Positions 18,610 to 27,549 are shown, counted from the stretch's first letter. The stretch is DNA of 32,716 nt from Desulfovibrio sp. OttesenSCG-928-I05 (GCA_030266385.1 JAJDHY010000006.1:1-32716), one strand, 5' to 3'. Numbers and translations: made by a program. Notes: a model not told the origin generated them from the sequence alone.

Positions 18610-20220
18610 TCATGCCTGCACCGCTTCCCAGGAAAGGCCGAATTTGGCCAGATACTTGCGCAATCTGTCGGCATCATTGACGTTCTTTTTGGCTTGGCGA
18701 GAATTGGCAAAAAGCACCCTTCCGGCTTCGGAAAGCGAGCGGGCGCGGCGGCATTCCCTGATCACACAGGCCAGCTGTGACGCGTCGAAGAGATCAAGAT
18801 TCTCGCGTTCATCCCCCAGCACTTCGCCGAGCAGCGTCGCGTCGTCCGGCGCGTTGTCCGGCGTGCCGCCACCCAGCGCCTGCCAGCCGTCTTCCAGCCG
18901 TTCCCATTCTTCACGCACAAGATCCGTTGTGATGCGCCCGTCGCCCGCCAGAGTGCACAAGCGCATGGTAACAGCGGAAAGATCGCGAAAATTCCCGCGC
19001 CAGGACGCGCTGGAACCTGTCGCCAGCCCAAGAAAAAGCTCCCGCGCTTCACGGTTGAAACGGGGGCGGCGGCCTGTTTTCCCGGCAAAGTGTTCCAGTT
19101 CGTACTCAAGGTTCGGCTCGATATCCTCGGGACGTTCGGCAAGGCCCGGCATCCGGAAACGCCAGAGGTTGATGCGGGCCAGCAGGTCTTCACGAAAACG
19201 CCCCGCCGCCACCAGCTTTTCCAGCGGGCGGTTCGTGCCGCAGATAAGCTGGAAATCACTGTGAACCTCGTCATCCGACCCGAGGGGATAAAAGCGTTTT
19301 TCCTCGATGGCCCGGAGCAGCATGGCCTGCTCGTCCGCGCCGAGCTCACCCACTTCATCCAGAAACAATACCCCTCCGTCCGCCTGGCGCAGCAGGCCCG
19401 TGCGGTCGGCTGCCGCGCCGGTGAACGCGCCTTTGCGATGCCCGAAAAGCGCGGACATGGCGGCATCCCCGCGCAGGGTGGCGCAGTTCACTTCCACAAA
19501 GGGGCCGGAAACAAGGCGGCGGCGCGCGCGCAGTTCATACACAAGCCGCGCCATGCGCGATTTGCCCGCGCCGGTCGGCCCGGTCAGAAGAATGGGTTCC
19601 GCCGATTCCGCCCCCACGCGCTCGATGCGTTCGATCATGGCGTTGAACGCCGCGTTACGCGTCGCAATGCCCGACTTGAGAAAGTTCAGGTCGCCTTCAG
19701 CCTGACGGCGGTAACGCTCGGCAATCCTGTCGTAGCGGGAAAGATCCAGATCGATGATGCCATAGATACCGGCCGGATCACGGTCACGCACCCGCGACGG
19801 ACCTGTCTGCAGGAGCTTTGCAGGAATGTGGCGGGATTCGGCGAGCAGAAACAGGCAGATCTGGATGACGTGGGTGCCGGTGGTGATGTGGACGAGGTAT
19901 TCTTCGTTTTCCGGATCAAAGGGATAGTCGCGGGCGAAGTCGTACAGCGCCGCATACACTTCTTCAAAATCCCAGGGGTCTTTCAGTTCAAAGAGGTGAC
20001 GGCGCACGTCCGTTTCCGGCGAAACCTTCGCGAGGTCTTCCGTCACGGCAGCGGCGAGCGACGCATGCGCCCTGCCGTGCAGGAGCTCCATGCGGTCAAT
20101 ACGCAGATCGTCGTGCTGCCCGAGGGCCACAGTGGGCCGCCAGCGGTCCCAGCGCTGCGGGGAGAACCCTCTATCAAGGGTCGTTCCCAGCATGCCGATG
20201 ACAACGGTTTTGAGCGCCAT
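18610..20220 (-). CDS. rtcR: RtcR, sigma-54-dependent regulator of the RNA repair operon
   Basis: N-terminal RtcR/CARF-like domain (KTVVIGMLGTTLDRG...RWDRWRPTVALGQHDDLRIDRMELLHG); AAA+ domain LLTGPTGAGKSRMARLVYEL...GHRKGAFTGA...LFLDEVGELG. Confidence 0.95.
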   Translation of the reverse strand: MALKTVVIGMLGTTLDRGFSPQRWDRWRPTVALGQHDDLRIDRMELLHGRAHASLAAAVTEDLAKVSPETDVRRHLFELKDPWDFEEVYAALYDFARDYPFDPENEEYLVHITTGTHVIQICLFLLAESRHIPAKLLQTGPSRVRDRDPAGIYGIIDLDLSRYDRIAERYRRQAEGDLNFLKSGIATRNAAFNAMIERIERVGAESAEPILLTGPTGAGKSRMARLVYELRARRRLVSGPFVEVNCATLRGDAAMSALFGHRKGAFTGAAADRTGLLRQADGGVLFLDEVGELGADEQAMLLRAIEEKRFYPLGSDDEVHSDFQLICGTNRPLEKLVAAGRFREDLLARINLWRFRMPGLAERPEDIEPNLEYELEHFAGKTGRRPRFNREARELFLGLATGSSASWRGNFRDLSAVTMRLCTLAGDGRITTDLVREEWERLEDGWQALGGGTPDNAPDDATLLGEVLGDERENLDLFDASQLACVIRECRRARSLSEAGRVLFANSRQAKKNVNDADRLRKYLAKFGLSWEAVQA

Positions 20221-20247
20221 GTACTACCTATCGCAATTTCTACATTA

Positions 20248-20263
20248 TTAGAAAATTTTCTAA
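20248..20263. promoter_or_regulatory. Candidate RtcR upstream activating palindrome
   Basis: Perfect 16-bp palindrome TTAGAAAATTTTCTAA flanked by direct repeats CATTATTAG (20243 and 20264). Confidence 0.5.
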
Positions 20264-20334
20264 CATTATTAGTAAACGAAAAGCAATCAAAATAAAAATA
20301 TAATTTATTTCAATATATTATAGAAAATAAAGAT

Positions 20335-20350
20335 TGGCACACCCTGTGCT
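20335..20350 (+). promoter_or_regulatory. Sigma-54 (-24/-12) promoter of rtcAB
   Basis: TGGCACACCCTGTGCT: GG-N10-GC spacing matches the TGGCAC-N5-TTGCW consensus; lies between rtcR and rtcA. Confidence 0.85.
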
Positions 20351-20450
20351 ATATGCAATACAGCATCACACAGCCCCTCATACATATTTCAGTGCCCCGC
20401 AGGCATCAGGCGGCCTGCGGGGCGGGGGTGGAAATTCTTGGGAGGTTTTT

Positions 20451-21521
20451 ATGGCAACGCCCGCATACATCGCAATTGACGGCAGCATGGGCGAAGGCGG
20501 CGGGCAGGTACTGCGTGCGTCCCTTGCGTTATCCATGGCGCTGGGGGAGCCCTTCCGCATGACGAAAATACGCGCGAACCGCCCCAAGCCCGGATTGAAG
20601 CGCCAGCACCTTACCTGTGTCAAAGCGGCACAGACCGTATGCGGCGCGGAAGTTTCAGGCGACGCCATCAATTCCACGGAACTTGTGTTCGCCCCCGGCC
20701 CCTTGTGCCCCGGCGAGTATCACTTTGACGTGGGCAGCGGCGGCAGCGTTACGTTAGTGCTACAGGCCCTGATCCCCGCGCTGATGACAGCGCAAAGCCC
20801 GTCCCGCATCACTGTCACCGGCGGCACCCATGTGCCCTACGCGCCGGCCTTTGAATTCATGCGCGATACGCTGTTCCCCCTGCTGGAACGCATGGGGCCG
20901 CGTCTGGAAGCCTCGATGGAACGCCCCGGTTTCATGCAGGTCGGCGGCGGCCGGGTCAGCGTGACGATCACCCCGACGGGCCGCCTCGCCCCGCTTCATG
21001 CCGAAACACCGGGAGCTTTCGCAGGAGCCGAAGCCCTTATTTACTGCCACGGGATTCCGGCAGATATCGCCCGGCGGGAGGAAGAAACGCTTCTCGCATG
21101 CGGCGGGCCAGAACTGGGCTTAGGCGCGGAACATATCAGGTGGCTGGATGGCAAAGAGAAGCTCCCCCCAGAAGGGCCGGGCAATGCCGTCCTCTTGCAG
21201 ATCCGCCACGAAAAGGGCGTTACTGTCTTCGGGGAAACAGGCTGGCGCGGCCGGGCGGCGGAAGCCGTTGCCCGGCAGACCGCAAAACGTGCGCTGGCGT
21301 TCATGCGTTCCGGCGTGGCCGTGGAGCGCCATCTGGCCGATCAGATCATCGTGCCCATGGCGCTGGGAGCAGGCGGGAGCTTCCTTACGGAAAAACTCAC
21401 CCCCCATGCCCGGACCTGTCTGGATATCGTGCAGCTTTTTACGGATCGACCCGTCATGGTGGGCACGGTGGGCACGGCAAGCAAGGAAGGCGGCAAGGCC
21501 ATCAGGGTAACCATTGAATAA
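20451..21521 (+). CDS. rtcA: RNA 3'-terminal phosphate cyclase
   Basis: IAIDGSMGEGGGQVLRASLALSMALGEPFRMTKIRANRPKPGLKRQHLTCV...HVPYAPAFEFM. GGGAGG RBS before ATG 20451. Confidence 0.95.
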   Translation: MATPAYIAIDGSMGEGGGQVLRASLALSMALGEPFRMTKIRANRPKPGLKRQHLTCVKAAQTVCGAEVSGDAINSTELVFAPGPLCPGEYHFDVGSGGSVTLVLQALIPALMTAQSPSRITVTGGTHVPYAPAFEFMRDTLFPLLERMGPRLEASMERPGFMQVGGGRVSVTITPTGRLAPLHAETPGAFAGAEALIYCHGIPADIARREEETLLACGGPELGLGAEHIRWLDGKEKLPPEGPGNAVLLQIRHEKGVTVFGETGWRGRAAEAVARQTAKRALAFMRSGVAVERHLADQIIVPMALGAGGSFLTEKLTPHARTCLDIVQLFTDRPVMVGTVGTASKEGGKAIRVTIE

Positions 21522-21594
21522 TCACCCGCCGTCACAAGGCGGACACCGTATTCCGGCGGCGCGGCATACAGCCGCGCGCCATCAGAGGTAGGAT

Positions 21595-23028
21595 ATGATT
21601 TCTGCAACCGAATTGAACCAGTTGGGGATTCCCCACGACGCCCGCCTGATGCCTCTGGCACTACGGCATGTCAACGTCGCCCTCTCCCAAGGGGCCGACG
21701 ACGCGGCCATGCGGGAAAATCTGCGCGTTCTCGCCCGGACCCCGTCCGCTTTCTTTACCGATGCCACGCTTGGCGAACTGGCGATGCTTCTGGCCGCCCT
21801 CTACCCGGACGGTTCCGGCTATACGCCGCGCGAAACGCCCGCCCCCTGGCGACAGTGGGGGGATATCCACATGGAAGACTCCGCCATCCGGCAAATGGAA
21901 AACGCCTGCGCCCTGCCCATTGCCGTGCGCGGCGCCCTCATGCCGGACGCGCATACGGGCTACGGCCTGCCCATCGGGGGCGTGCTGGCGGTAAAAGACG
22001 CCGTCATCCCCTATGCCGTCGGGGTGGATATTGCCTGCCGCATGCGGCTCAGCGTGCTGGATATGCCCGTGTCCGCGCTGGAGCACAACCGGGACGCGCT
22101 TATCAGCGCCATCGAAACGGAAACCCGTTTCGGGGTTGGAGCCGCCTTTGACGGCGCATCCCGCAGGCAGCACGCGGTCATGGATGAAGACTGGTCCGGC
22201 TGCCGCGTGACGCAGACGCTCAAGGACAAGGCGTGGAAGCAGCTTGGCTCCAGCGGCGGTGGCAACCATTTTGTGGAATTCGGCGAACTGCATCTGCATT
22301 CCCCAGTTCTCGGCTTGACTCCCGGCGTGTACCTCGCCCTGCTCAGCCATTCCGGCAGCCGGGGAACCGGCGAAGCCGTGGCGACCCATTACAGCAAACG
22401 GGCCATGGAACTGCGCCCGCAGTTGCCGCAAGAACTCCGGCATCTGGCATGGCTGGATATGGCAAGCGAAGACGGGCGGGAATACTGGTACGCCATGCAG
22501 TTGATGGGGCGTTATGCCGCCGCCAACCACGAGCTGATTCACCGGCACGTGCTGGCGCAGCTCGGCGCGGAAGCCATCGCCCATGTGGAGAACCACCACA
22601 ACTTCGCCTGGGAAGAAGAGCACGACGGCGAAACCGTCATCGTCCACCGCAAGGGCGCGACCCCGGCGGGAAAGGGAGTTCTTGGCATCGTGCCTGGCTC
22701 CATGGGCGCTCCCGGATTCGTGGTTCAGGGCAAGGGGAATGGCGCATCCCTCGCCTCCTGCTCCCACGGCGCGGGGCGGGTCATGAGCCGCTCCGCCGCC
22801 TTCAAGACTCTGGACCGGGCGGCGGTGGAAGCCTGCCTGAAAGAGCGCGGCGTTCAGTTGCTCTCCGGCGGACTGGATGAGGCCCCCATGGCCTACAAGG
22901 ATATTCATGAGGTCATGGCCGCCCAGTCGGATCTGGTGGATATTCTGGCCCGCTTCGAGCCCCGCCTTGTTAAAATGGCTCCAGGAACGGGCGGACGGCG
23001 CATGTGGAAGAAAAAGCGCGGAAAGTAA
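21595..23028 (+). CDS. rtcB: RtcB family RNA-splicing ligase
   Basis: MPDAHTGYGLPIGGVLAV...YAVGVDIACRMRLSV...LGSSGGGNHFVEFGE...SHSGSRGTG...ENHHNFAWEE...CSHGAGRVMSRSAA. Confidence 0.95.
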   Translation: MISATELNQLGIPHDARLMPLALRHVNVALSQGADDAAMRENLRVLARTPSAFFTDATLGELAMLLAALYPDGSGYTPRETPAPWRQWGDIHMEDSAIRQMENACALPIAVRGALMPDAHTGYGLPIGGVLAVKDAVIPYAVGVDIACRMRLSVLDMPVSALEHNRDALISAIETETRFGVGAAFDGASRRQHAVMDEDWSGCRVTQTLKDKAWKQLGSSGGGNHFVEFGELHLHSPVLGLTPGVYLALLSHSGSRGTGEAVATHYSKRAMELRPQLPQELRHLAWLDMASEDGREYWYAMQLMGRYAAANHELIHRHVLAQLGAEAIAHVENHHNFAWEEEHDGETVIVHRKGATPAGKGVLGIVPGSMGAPGFVVQGKGNGASLASCSHGAGRVMSRSAAFKTLDRAAVEACLKERGVQLLSGGLDEAPMAYKDIHEVMAAQSDLVDILARFEPRLVKMAPGTGGRRMWKKKRGK

Positions 23029-23055
23029 TGACCGGGGAACGCTCCGGATAGAAAA

Positions 23056-23086
23056 ACGTGCCGGGGGCGAACTGCCTCCGGCACGT
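23056..23086 (+). terminator. Hairpin downstream of rtcB
   Basis: ACGTGCCGG...CCGGCACGT, 9-bp perfect arms. Confidence 0.6.
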
Positions 23087-23100
23087 ATCAAGATCAAAAA

Positions 23101-23144
23101 GGGGGGAGGCAGCGATTACAGTCGCCAGAGCCTCCTCTCTTTTT
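23101..23144. terminator. Terminator hairpin between convergent rtcB and the dehydratase gene
   Basis: GGGGAGGC...GCCTCCTC with inner GCGA/TCGC stem; T-tract on the plus strand, A-tract upstream giving U-tract on the minus strand. Confidence 0.65.
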
Positions 23145-23159
23145 CAGAGGCACAGCGCC

Positions 23160-24131
23160 CTATATTCCGGTCGAAAGAAACGAGCCGAACTGGGCGATAT
23201 CCATATTCCCGCCGGAGAGGACGATACCCACGCGTTTTCCGGCGATATCCACCCGCTTGTTGAACACCGCCGCCGCCGCGAGGCAGCCGGTCGGTTCCAC
23301 CACCATTTTCATGCGTTCGGCGAAAAAGCGCATGGTCTGGATCAGCTCGGCATCCGTGGCCGTCAGGATATCCGTTACCGTCTCCTGAATGATCGGGAAC
23401 GTGAGCTTGCCCAGAAACTGGGTTTGTGCGCCGTCGGCAATGGTTTTCGGCGTATCAATCTTTACGATGCTGCCCGTGCGGAAACTCCGCTGCCCGTCGT
23501 TTCCGGCTTCCGGCTCAACCCCGTACACGCGGCACGACGGAGCCAGCGCCTTGGCGGCCACGGCGCATCCCGAAAGCAGCCCGCCCCCGCCAAGAGGAGT
23601 GAGCACCAGATCCATGGGACCGGCATCTTCTATAAGCTCCAGAACCGCCGTGCCCTGCCCGGCCATGACATGCGCATGATCATAGGGCGGGATAAGGGTC
23701 AGCCCGCGTTCTTCAGCCAGCTTTCTGCTGATAACTTCCCGGTCTTCGCTGTAGCGGTCATAGGTGACGACTTCCGCCCCGTAGCCTCTGGTGGCAGCCA
23801 CTTTGGCAGCGGGCGCATCCTGCGGCATGATGATGACGGCGGGCATACCCAGAATCTTCGCGGAAAGCGCGACGGCCTGCGCGTGGTTGCCGGAAGAAAA
23901 GGCCACTACCCCATTTTTTTTCTGTTCCGGCGTAAGTTGGGCCAGCGAGTTGTACCCGCCCCGGAATTTGAACGCGCCCATGCGCTGAAAGTTCTCACAT
24001 TTAAAAAACAGCTTCGCGCCGGTCAGTTCATCCGCCGTGGTGGACGTCAGAACGGGCGTGCGGTGCGCGGCGGGAGCGATACGCTCCTGGGCTTTTTTCA
24101 CATCATCAAAAGAAATGGCCAGGGCTGTCAT
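23160..24131 (-). CDS. Threonine/serine dehydratase-like PLP enzyme (threo-3-hydroxyaspartate ammonia-lyase type)
   Basis: FFKCENFQRMGAFKFRGGYNSL (PLP lysine), VVAFSSGNHAQAVALSA, LTPLGGGGLLSGCA, VEPTGCLAAAAV. Confidence 0.92.
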   Translation of the reverse strand: MTALAISFDDVKKAQERIAPAAHRTPVLTSTTADELTGAKLFFKCENFQRMGAFKFRGGYNSLAQLTPEQKKNGVVAFSSGNHAQAVALSAKILGMPAVIIMPQDAPAAKVAATRGYGAEVVTYDRYSEDREVISRKLAEERGLTLIPPYDHAHVMAGQGTAVLELIEDAGPMDLVLTPLGGGGLLSGCAVAAKALAPSCRVYGVEPEAGNDGQRSFRTGSIVKIDTPKTIADGAQTQFLGKLTFPIIQETVTDILTATDAELIQTMRFFAERMKMVVEPTGCLAAAAVFNKRVDIAGKRVGIVLSGGNMDIAQFGSFLSTGI

Positions 24132-24250
24132 TATAAAGCTCCTTTACGGTACGCGCGGCACTGCGCGGCAAGGGGTCAAGAGGTGCAACAATACTCTGCA
24201 TCTAGCGCCTCCGGCGGCAAAAGGCAACCAGCGCACAGTATGAACAGGTT

Positions 24251-24634
24251 CTAGTGCGCCGCCGGGTTTTCAACCTGAGGCCACGACCGGGCAAAACGCT
24301 GGACGGCAGCATTGACCAAGCGTTTCATGGAGCTTTCGCAACGATACCCCCCGTTAAGAAAAGGTGTCAGATAACGCGGTTCGCCTTCCCGCTCCACCCA
24401 GCCGGGGTTTATTCCCCTACGCCGCAAGGCATCCCGCAGCGAGGGCGTTAGCTTCCCCCGTTTGCGGCAAGTGCTGAGAACTGAACGGGAAACATGAAGC
24501 GTCCGGGCAAGTTCCGCTAAATTCCCGCAATGGAGTACTATTTTCAGACGTTCAACCAGAACGTCGCCATCTGTGTCATAGTGCATGCTTTCTCCTTCCG
24601 GACGCGCGATGTCCGGAAGGAGAAAGTAGTGCAT
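24251..24634 (-). CDS. Small HTH DNA-binding protein, phage CI-repressor-like
   Basis: DVLVERLKIVLHCGNLAELARTLHVSRSVLSTCRKRGKLTPSLRDALRRRGINPGWV. Two candidate starts at 24634 and 24586. Confidence 0.7.
   Translation of the reverse strand: MHYFLLPDIARPEGESMHYDTDGDVLVERLKIVLHCGNLAELARTLHVSRSVLSTCRKRGKLTPSLRDALRRRGINPGWVEREGEPRYLTPFLNGGYRCESSMKRLVNAAVQRFARSWPQVENPAAH
24588..24626 (-). promoter_or_regulatory. Stem-loop sequestering the proximal RBS of the CI-like gene
   Basis: Perfect 16-bp arms CTTTCTCCTTCCGGAC / GTCCGGAAGGAGAAAG with a 7-nt loop. One arm contains AGGAG immediately before ATG 24586. Confidence 0.75.
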
Positions 24635-24948
24635 GGTTCTTCTCTTTCAAGGGCTTTTAGAAAGACAGCGTTGTCTGGATGCGCGACGCAGCCATGACAC
24701 GGTCCACAAGCGGAATTTTTGCCCTCCCTCAAAAGCCGATGAGACGCCACTCTGAACTCGCGTATGTTTTTGAAACAATTGCGCATAGAACTTTTCACGG
24801 TCTATGCGCAGGACGGAAGGCGTTGAATACCGCAATGGACGTGAATGCCTGCTATAAGAGGGGTTGAGAAACGACACATTTTTTCGCGGAACCCATGATT
24901 TTTTTACTTGCCTGGAAATCCAAAGCGAGCTATACAGCCTGTCTCGCT

Positions 24949-25024
24949 GGGGATGTAGCTCAACTGGGAGAGCGCAGCGTTCGCAACGCTGAGGTCGTCG
25001 GTTCAATCCCGATCATCTCCACCA
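24949..25024 (+). tRNA. tRNA-Ala(CGC)
   Basis: Cloverleaf GGGGATG TA GCTC..GAGC G CAGCG TTCGCAA CGCTG ..GTCGG TTCAATC CCGAT CATCTCC A CCA; G3:U70 identity pair; encoded CCA. Confidence 0.95.
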
Positions 25025-25086
25025 GAATTTCTTCTCAAGAAGTCCCGCACGGTTTATACAGACCGTGCGGGACTTTGCTTTTGTGC
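25020..25086. repeat. 67-bp direct repeat, left copy (candidate attL: tRNA 3' end plus terminator)
   Basis: caccagaatttcttctcaagaagtcccgcacggtttatacagaccgtgcgggactttgcttttgtgc, identical to 26144-26210. Confidence 0.95.
25043..25080 (+). terminator. tRNA-Ala terminator
   Basis: GTCCCGCACGGT...ACCGTGCGGGAC followed by TTTGCTTTT. Confidence 0.85.
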
Positions 25087-25197
25087 AATCCACATTTTTC
25101 CCGATATCACCCCCGCACCACAGAAAGGGGAATCGCGCTTGTGTGGACGTATAGCGGGCTGTATAGTCAATTGGCACTGCCCCATAAAGGATACCCC

Positions 25198-26025
25198 ATG
25201 AAAGACGACATCGCCATTTTCGAGGAAAAGCATATCCGCCGCGCATATGATGAAAAGGCCGAGATCTGGTTCTTTTCCGTGGTGGATATTATCCAGGTGC
25301 TGACTGACCAGCCGGATCACGCCCGCGCCCGAAATTACTGGAAGGTGCTAAAGAATCGCCTGAAAAAAGAAGGTAGCGAGGTGGTTACAAAATGTAACCG
25401 ACTGAAGTTAACGGCCCAGGATGGCAAGAAATACCTTACCGACGTAGCCAACGCCGAAACCCTTCTGCGTCTCGTGCAGTCCGTGCCAAGCCCCAAGGCC
25501 GAACCGATCAAACTCTGGCTGGCAAAGGTGGGGTATGAGCGGATCAAGGAAATGGCGGACCCGGAAATTGCCCTGAACCGTTCACGGGCACTCTGGCAGC
25601 AGCACGGACGCTCGCAGAAGTGGATAGAACAGCGGATGCTGGGGCAGGAAACCCGGAACAAGCTCACCGACTACTGGAAAAATCACGAGGTCAAGGAGGG
25701 GCGGGAATACGCCATTCTGACCAACATTATTCATCAGGAATGGTCGGGCGTCAGCGTCAAGCAGCATAAAGGCCTCAAGGGGCTGGAAACGCAAAACCTG
25801 CGCGATCACATGAGCGAGGCGGAACTGATCTTTACGGCGCTGGCGGAACTTTCCACCAGACAGATCGCAGAAAGCATGAACGCGACAGGCCTTCAGGAAA
25901 ATGCGGTCGCCGGGAAAACCGGCGGTGGCATCGCCCGGCAAGCCCGTGAACAACTGGAAGAAAAGACAGGGCACACGGTTGTCACGGGGAACAGTAATAT
26001 GCTCCCTCCGGCTGATGAAGAGTAG
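25198..26025 (+). CDS. BRO/antirepressor-family protein
   Basis: MKDDIAIFEEKHIRRAYDEKAEIWFFSVVDIIQVLTDQPDHARARNYWKVLKNRLKKEGSE... Bro-N-like domain. ATG preceded by AAAGGA. Confidence 0.8.
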   Translation: MKDDIAIFEEKHIRRAYDEKAEIWFFSVVDIIQVLTDQPDHARARNYWKVLKNRLKKEGSEVVTKCNRLKLTAQDGKKYLTDVANAETLLRLVQSVPSPKAEPIKLWLAKVGYERIKEMADPEIALNRSRALWQQHGRSQKWIEQRMLGQETRNKLTDYWKNHEVKEGREYAILTNIIHQEWSGVSVKQHKGLKGLETQNLRDHMSEAELIFTALAELSTRQIAESMNATGLQENAVAGKTGGGIARQAREQLEEKTGHTVVTGNSNMLPPADEE

Positions 26026-26143
26026 TTTCGCCCAATAACGTACCGTTAAAATTTGGGGGTACTTTTGGGGGTATGTGATCGATAGAACATCAGAAAACAG
26101 TAATAACATACTACTATTACGCGTGCATATCGGTTGAGATCAT

Positions 26144-26210
26144 CACCAGAATTTCTTCTCAAGAAGTCCCGCACGGTTTATACAGACCGTGCGGGACTTT
26201 GCTTTTGTGC
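26144..26210. repeat. 67-bp direct repeat, right copy (candidate attR)
   Basis: Identical over 67 bp to 25020-25086, including the CACCA and terminator hairpin. Confidence 0.95.
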
Positions 26211-26248
26211 CCTTCGTATTAATATGATAAATTTTTGAGCCTGCTCCG

Positions 26249-26704
26249 TCAGAAGGGCACATCGTCCATCCCGCTTGATTCTGATGGAAAAATATCATCA
26301 TTGAGATCCATAGACATGCTCCTTTCAGGCATTGCTATGGACGTACCTTGTTGTTTGTATTGGTATTGTGTACTTTGCTGGGTTTTACGGTCAAGAAACT
26401 GAATACGACGTGCTTTAATCTCTGTCGTGTAATGGTCTTGGCCGTGTTTGTCCTGCCATTTACGGGTTTGAAGGCTCCCTTCGACAAAGACGAGACTACC
26501 CTTATGCAGATATGTCTGGCAATTTTCAGCCTGGCGCTGAAATACAACCACAGTATGCCATTCTGCGCGGTCAACCTTGTTTCCGTCACGGTCTGTATAA
26601 GATTCATCCGTGGCTATACGAAGATTGGTTATGGGGCTACCGTTAGAGGCGTAGCGTAGCTCAGGGGCTTTGCCGAGTCTGCCGATAAGCATTACTTTGT
26701 TCAT
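26249..26704 (-). CDS. ssb: Single-stranded DNA-binding protein
   Basis: MNKVMLIGRLGKAPELRYASNGSPITNLRIATDESYTDRDGNKVDRAEWHTVVVF...; acidic tail ending MDDVPF. Confidence 0.95.
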   Translation of the reverse strand: MNKVMLIGRLGKAPELRYASNGSPITNLRIATDESYTDRDGNKVDRAEWHTVVVFQRQAENCQTYLHKGSLVFVEGSLQTRKWQDKHGQDHYTTEIKARRIQFLDRKTQQSTQYQYKQQGTSIAMPERSMSMDLNDDIFPSESSGMDDVPF

Positions 26705-26771
26705 GTTTTTACGGAAGGGTCTGTAAAGAAATTAGTAAAAAAAATCTTGATTTGCTGATGTGCGTCGATTG

Positions 26772-27167
26772 CTATTGCAGGTTCAGTCCCTGCTGCTCCC
26801 TGAGCAGGTCAAGTTTTCGCAAATCACTCTCTGCCACCGATACGCGTTGTTCATGATACGGTTGTTTTTTATGACAACTTGCACATAGTGCGATCAGGTT
26901 TTTTTCTCTGTTGTCGCCCTTATCTCTGTTTATGTGGTGCGTATGCAGGAGATATGGCTCGCTGCTCAGGTCAACACCGCACTCTTCACATGTATAAAGA
27001 TGCTTTTCCCTGTATTCTCTTGAAATATTGCTCCAGTCAGGCGTATACCCGTCAGAATAATTGGCATCCTGCAATGGAGTTCTGGCTGTAATTTTTTCAA
27101 GCTCCAAGCGCGTTGACGCCTGACCTTGCGATAAAATAACCAAATAGTCTTCGTTATATATCTGCAA
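26772..27167 (-). CDS. HNH endonuclease
   Basis: CEECGVDLSSEPYLLHTHHINRDKGDNREKNLIALCASCHKKQPYH matches the CxxC-HxH-N-CxxCH pattern. Confidence 0.88.
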   Translation of the reverse strand: MQIYNEDYLVILSQGQASTRLELEKITARTPLQDANYSDGYTPDWSNISREYREKHLYTCEECGVDLSSEPYLLHTHHINRDKGDNREKNLIALCASCHKKQPYHEQRVSVAESDLRKLDLLREQQGLNLQ

Positions 27168-27206
27168 TACAAAAGATTCAGAATTTTTTATGCGTCTATA
27201 TTGATT

Positions 27207-27512
27207 TTATTTAGCTTTAAACTTCTCTATTAATTCACCAATTTCACCAGTTGCGCTTGGTTTTTTATACATATCAGGATGATATAAGTGCAAATTTTGT
27301 ATTTGAAAAAACCAATTCATCACATCACGGGCATCATTATATGCAATATTGTTTAATTGCATATCGCTGTCATTAGAAATCATTAATTGATCAACTGCGT
27401 CCAATATGATTTTTATTTTTTTTATTCTATCTCTTTGAATCTGATGAGAGCGTATTGAAGCCCAAATTATAAATACTATTATTATAACCAAAACACCAAG
27501 CAAGTTTCCCAT
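27207..27512 (-). CDS. Small single-pass membrane protein, unknown function
   Basis: MGNLLGVLVIIIVFIIWASIRSHQIQRD...; N-terminal TM helix, then soluble domain. Confidence 0.55.
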   Translation of the reverse strand: MGNLLGVLVIIIVFIIWASIRSHQIQRDRIKKIKIILDAVDQLMISNDSDMQLNNIAYNDARDVMNWFFQIQNLHLYHPDMYKKPSATGEIGELIEKFKAK

Positions 27513-27549
27513 ATCAACGACTCCACTCCCAAGGATTCAATAGATCAGG

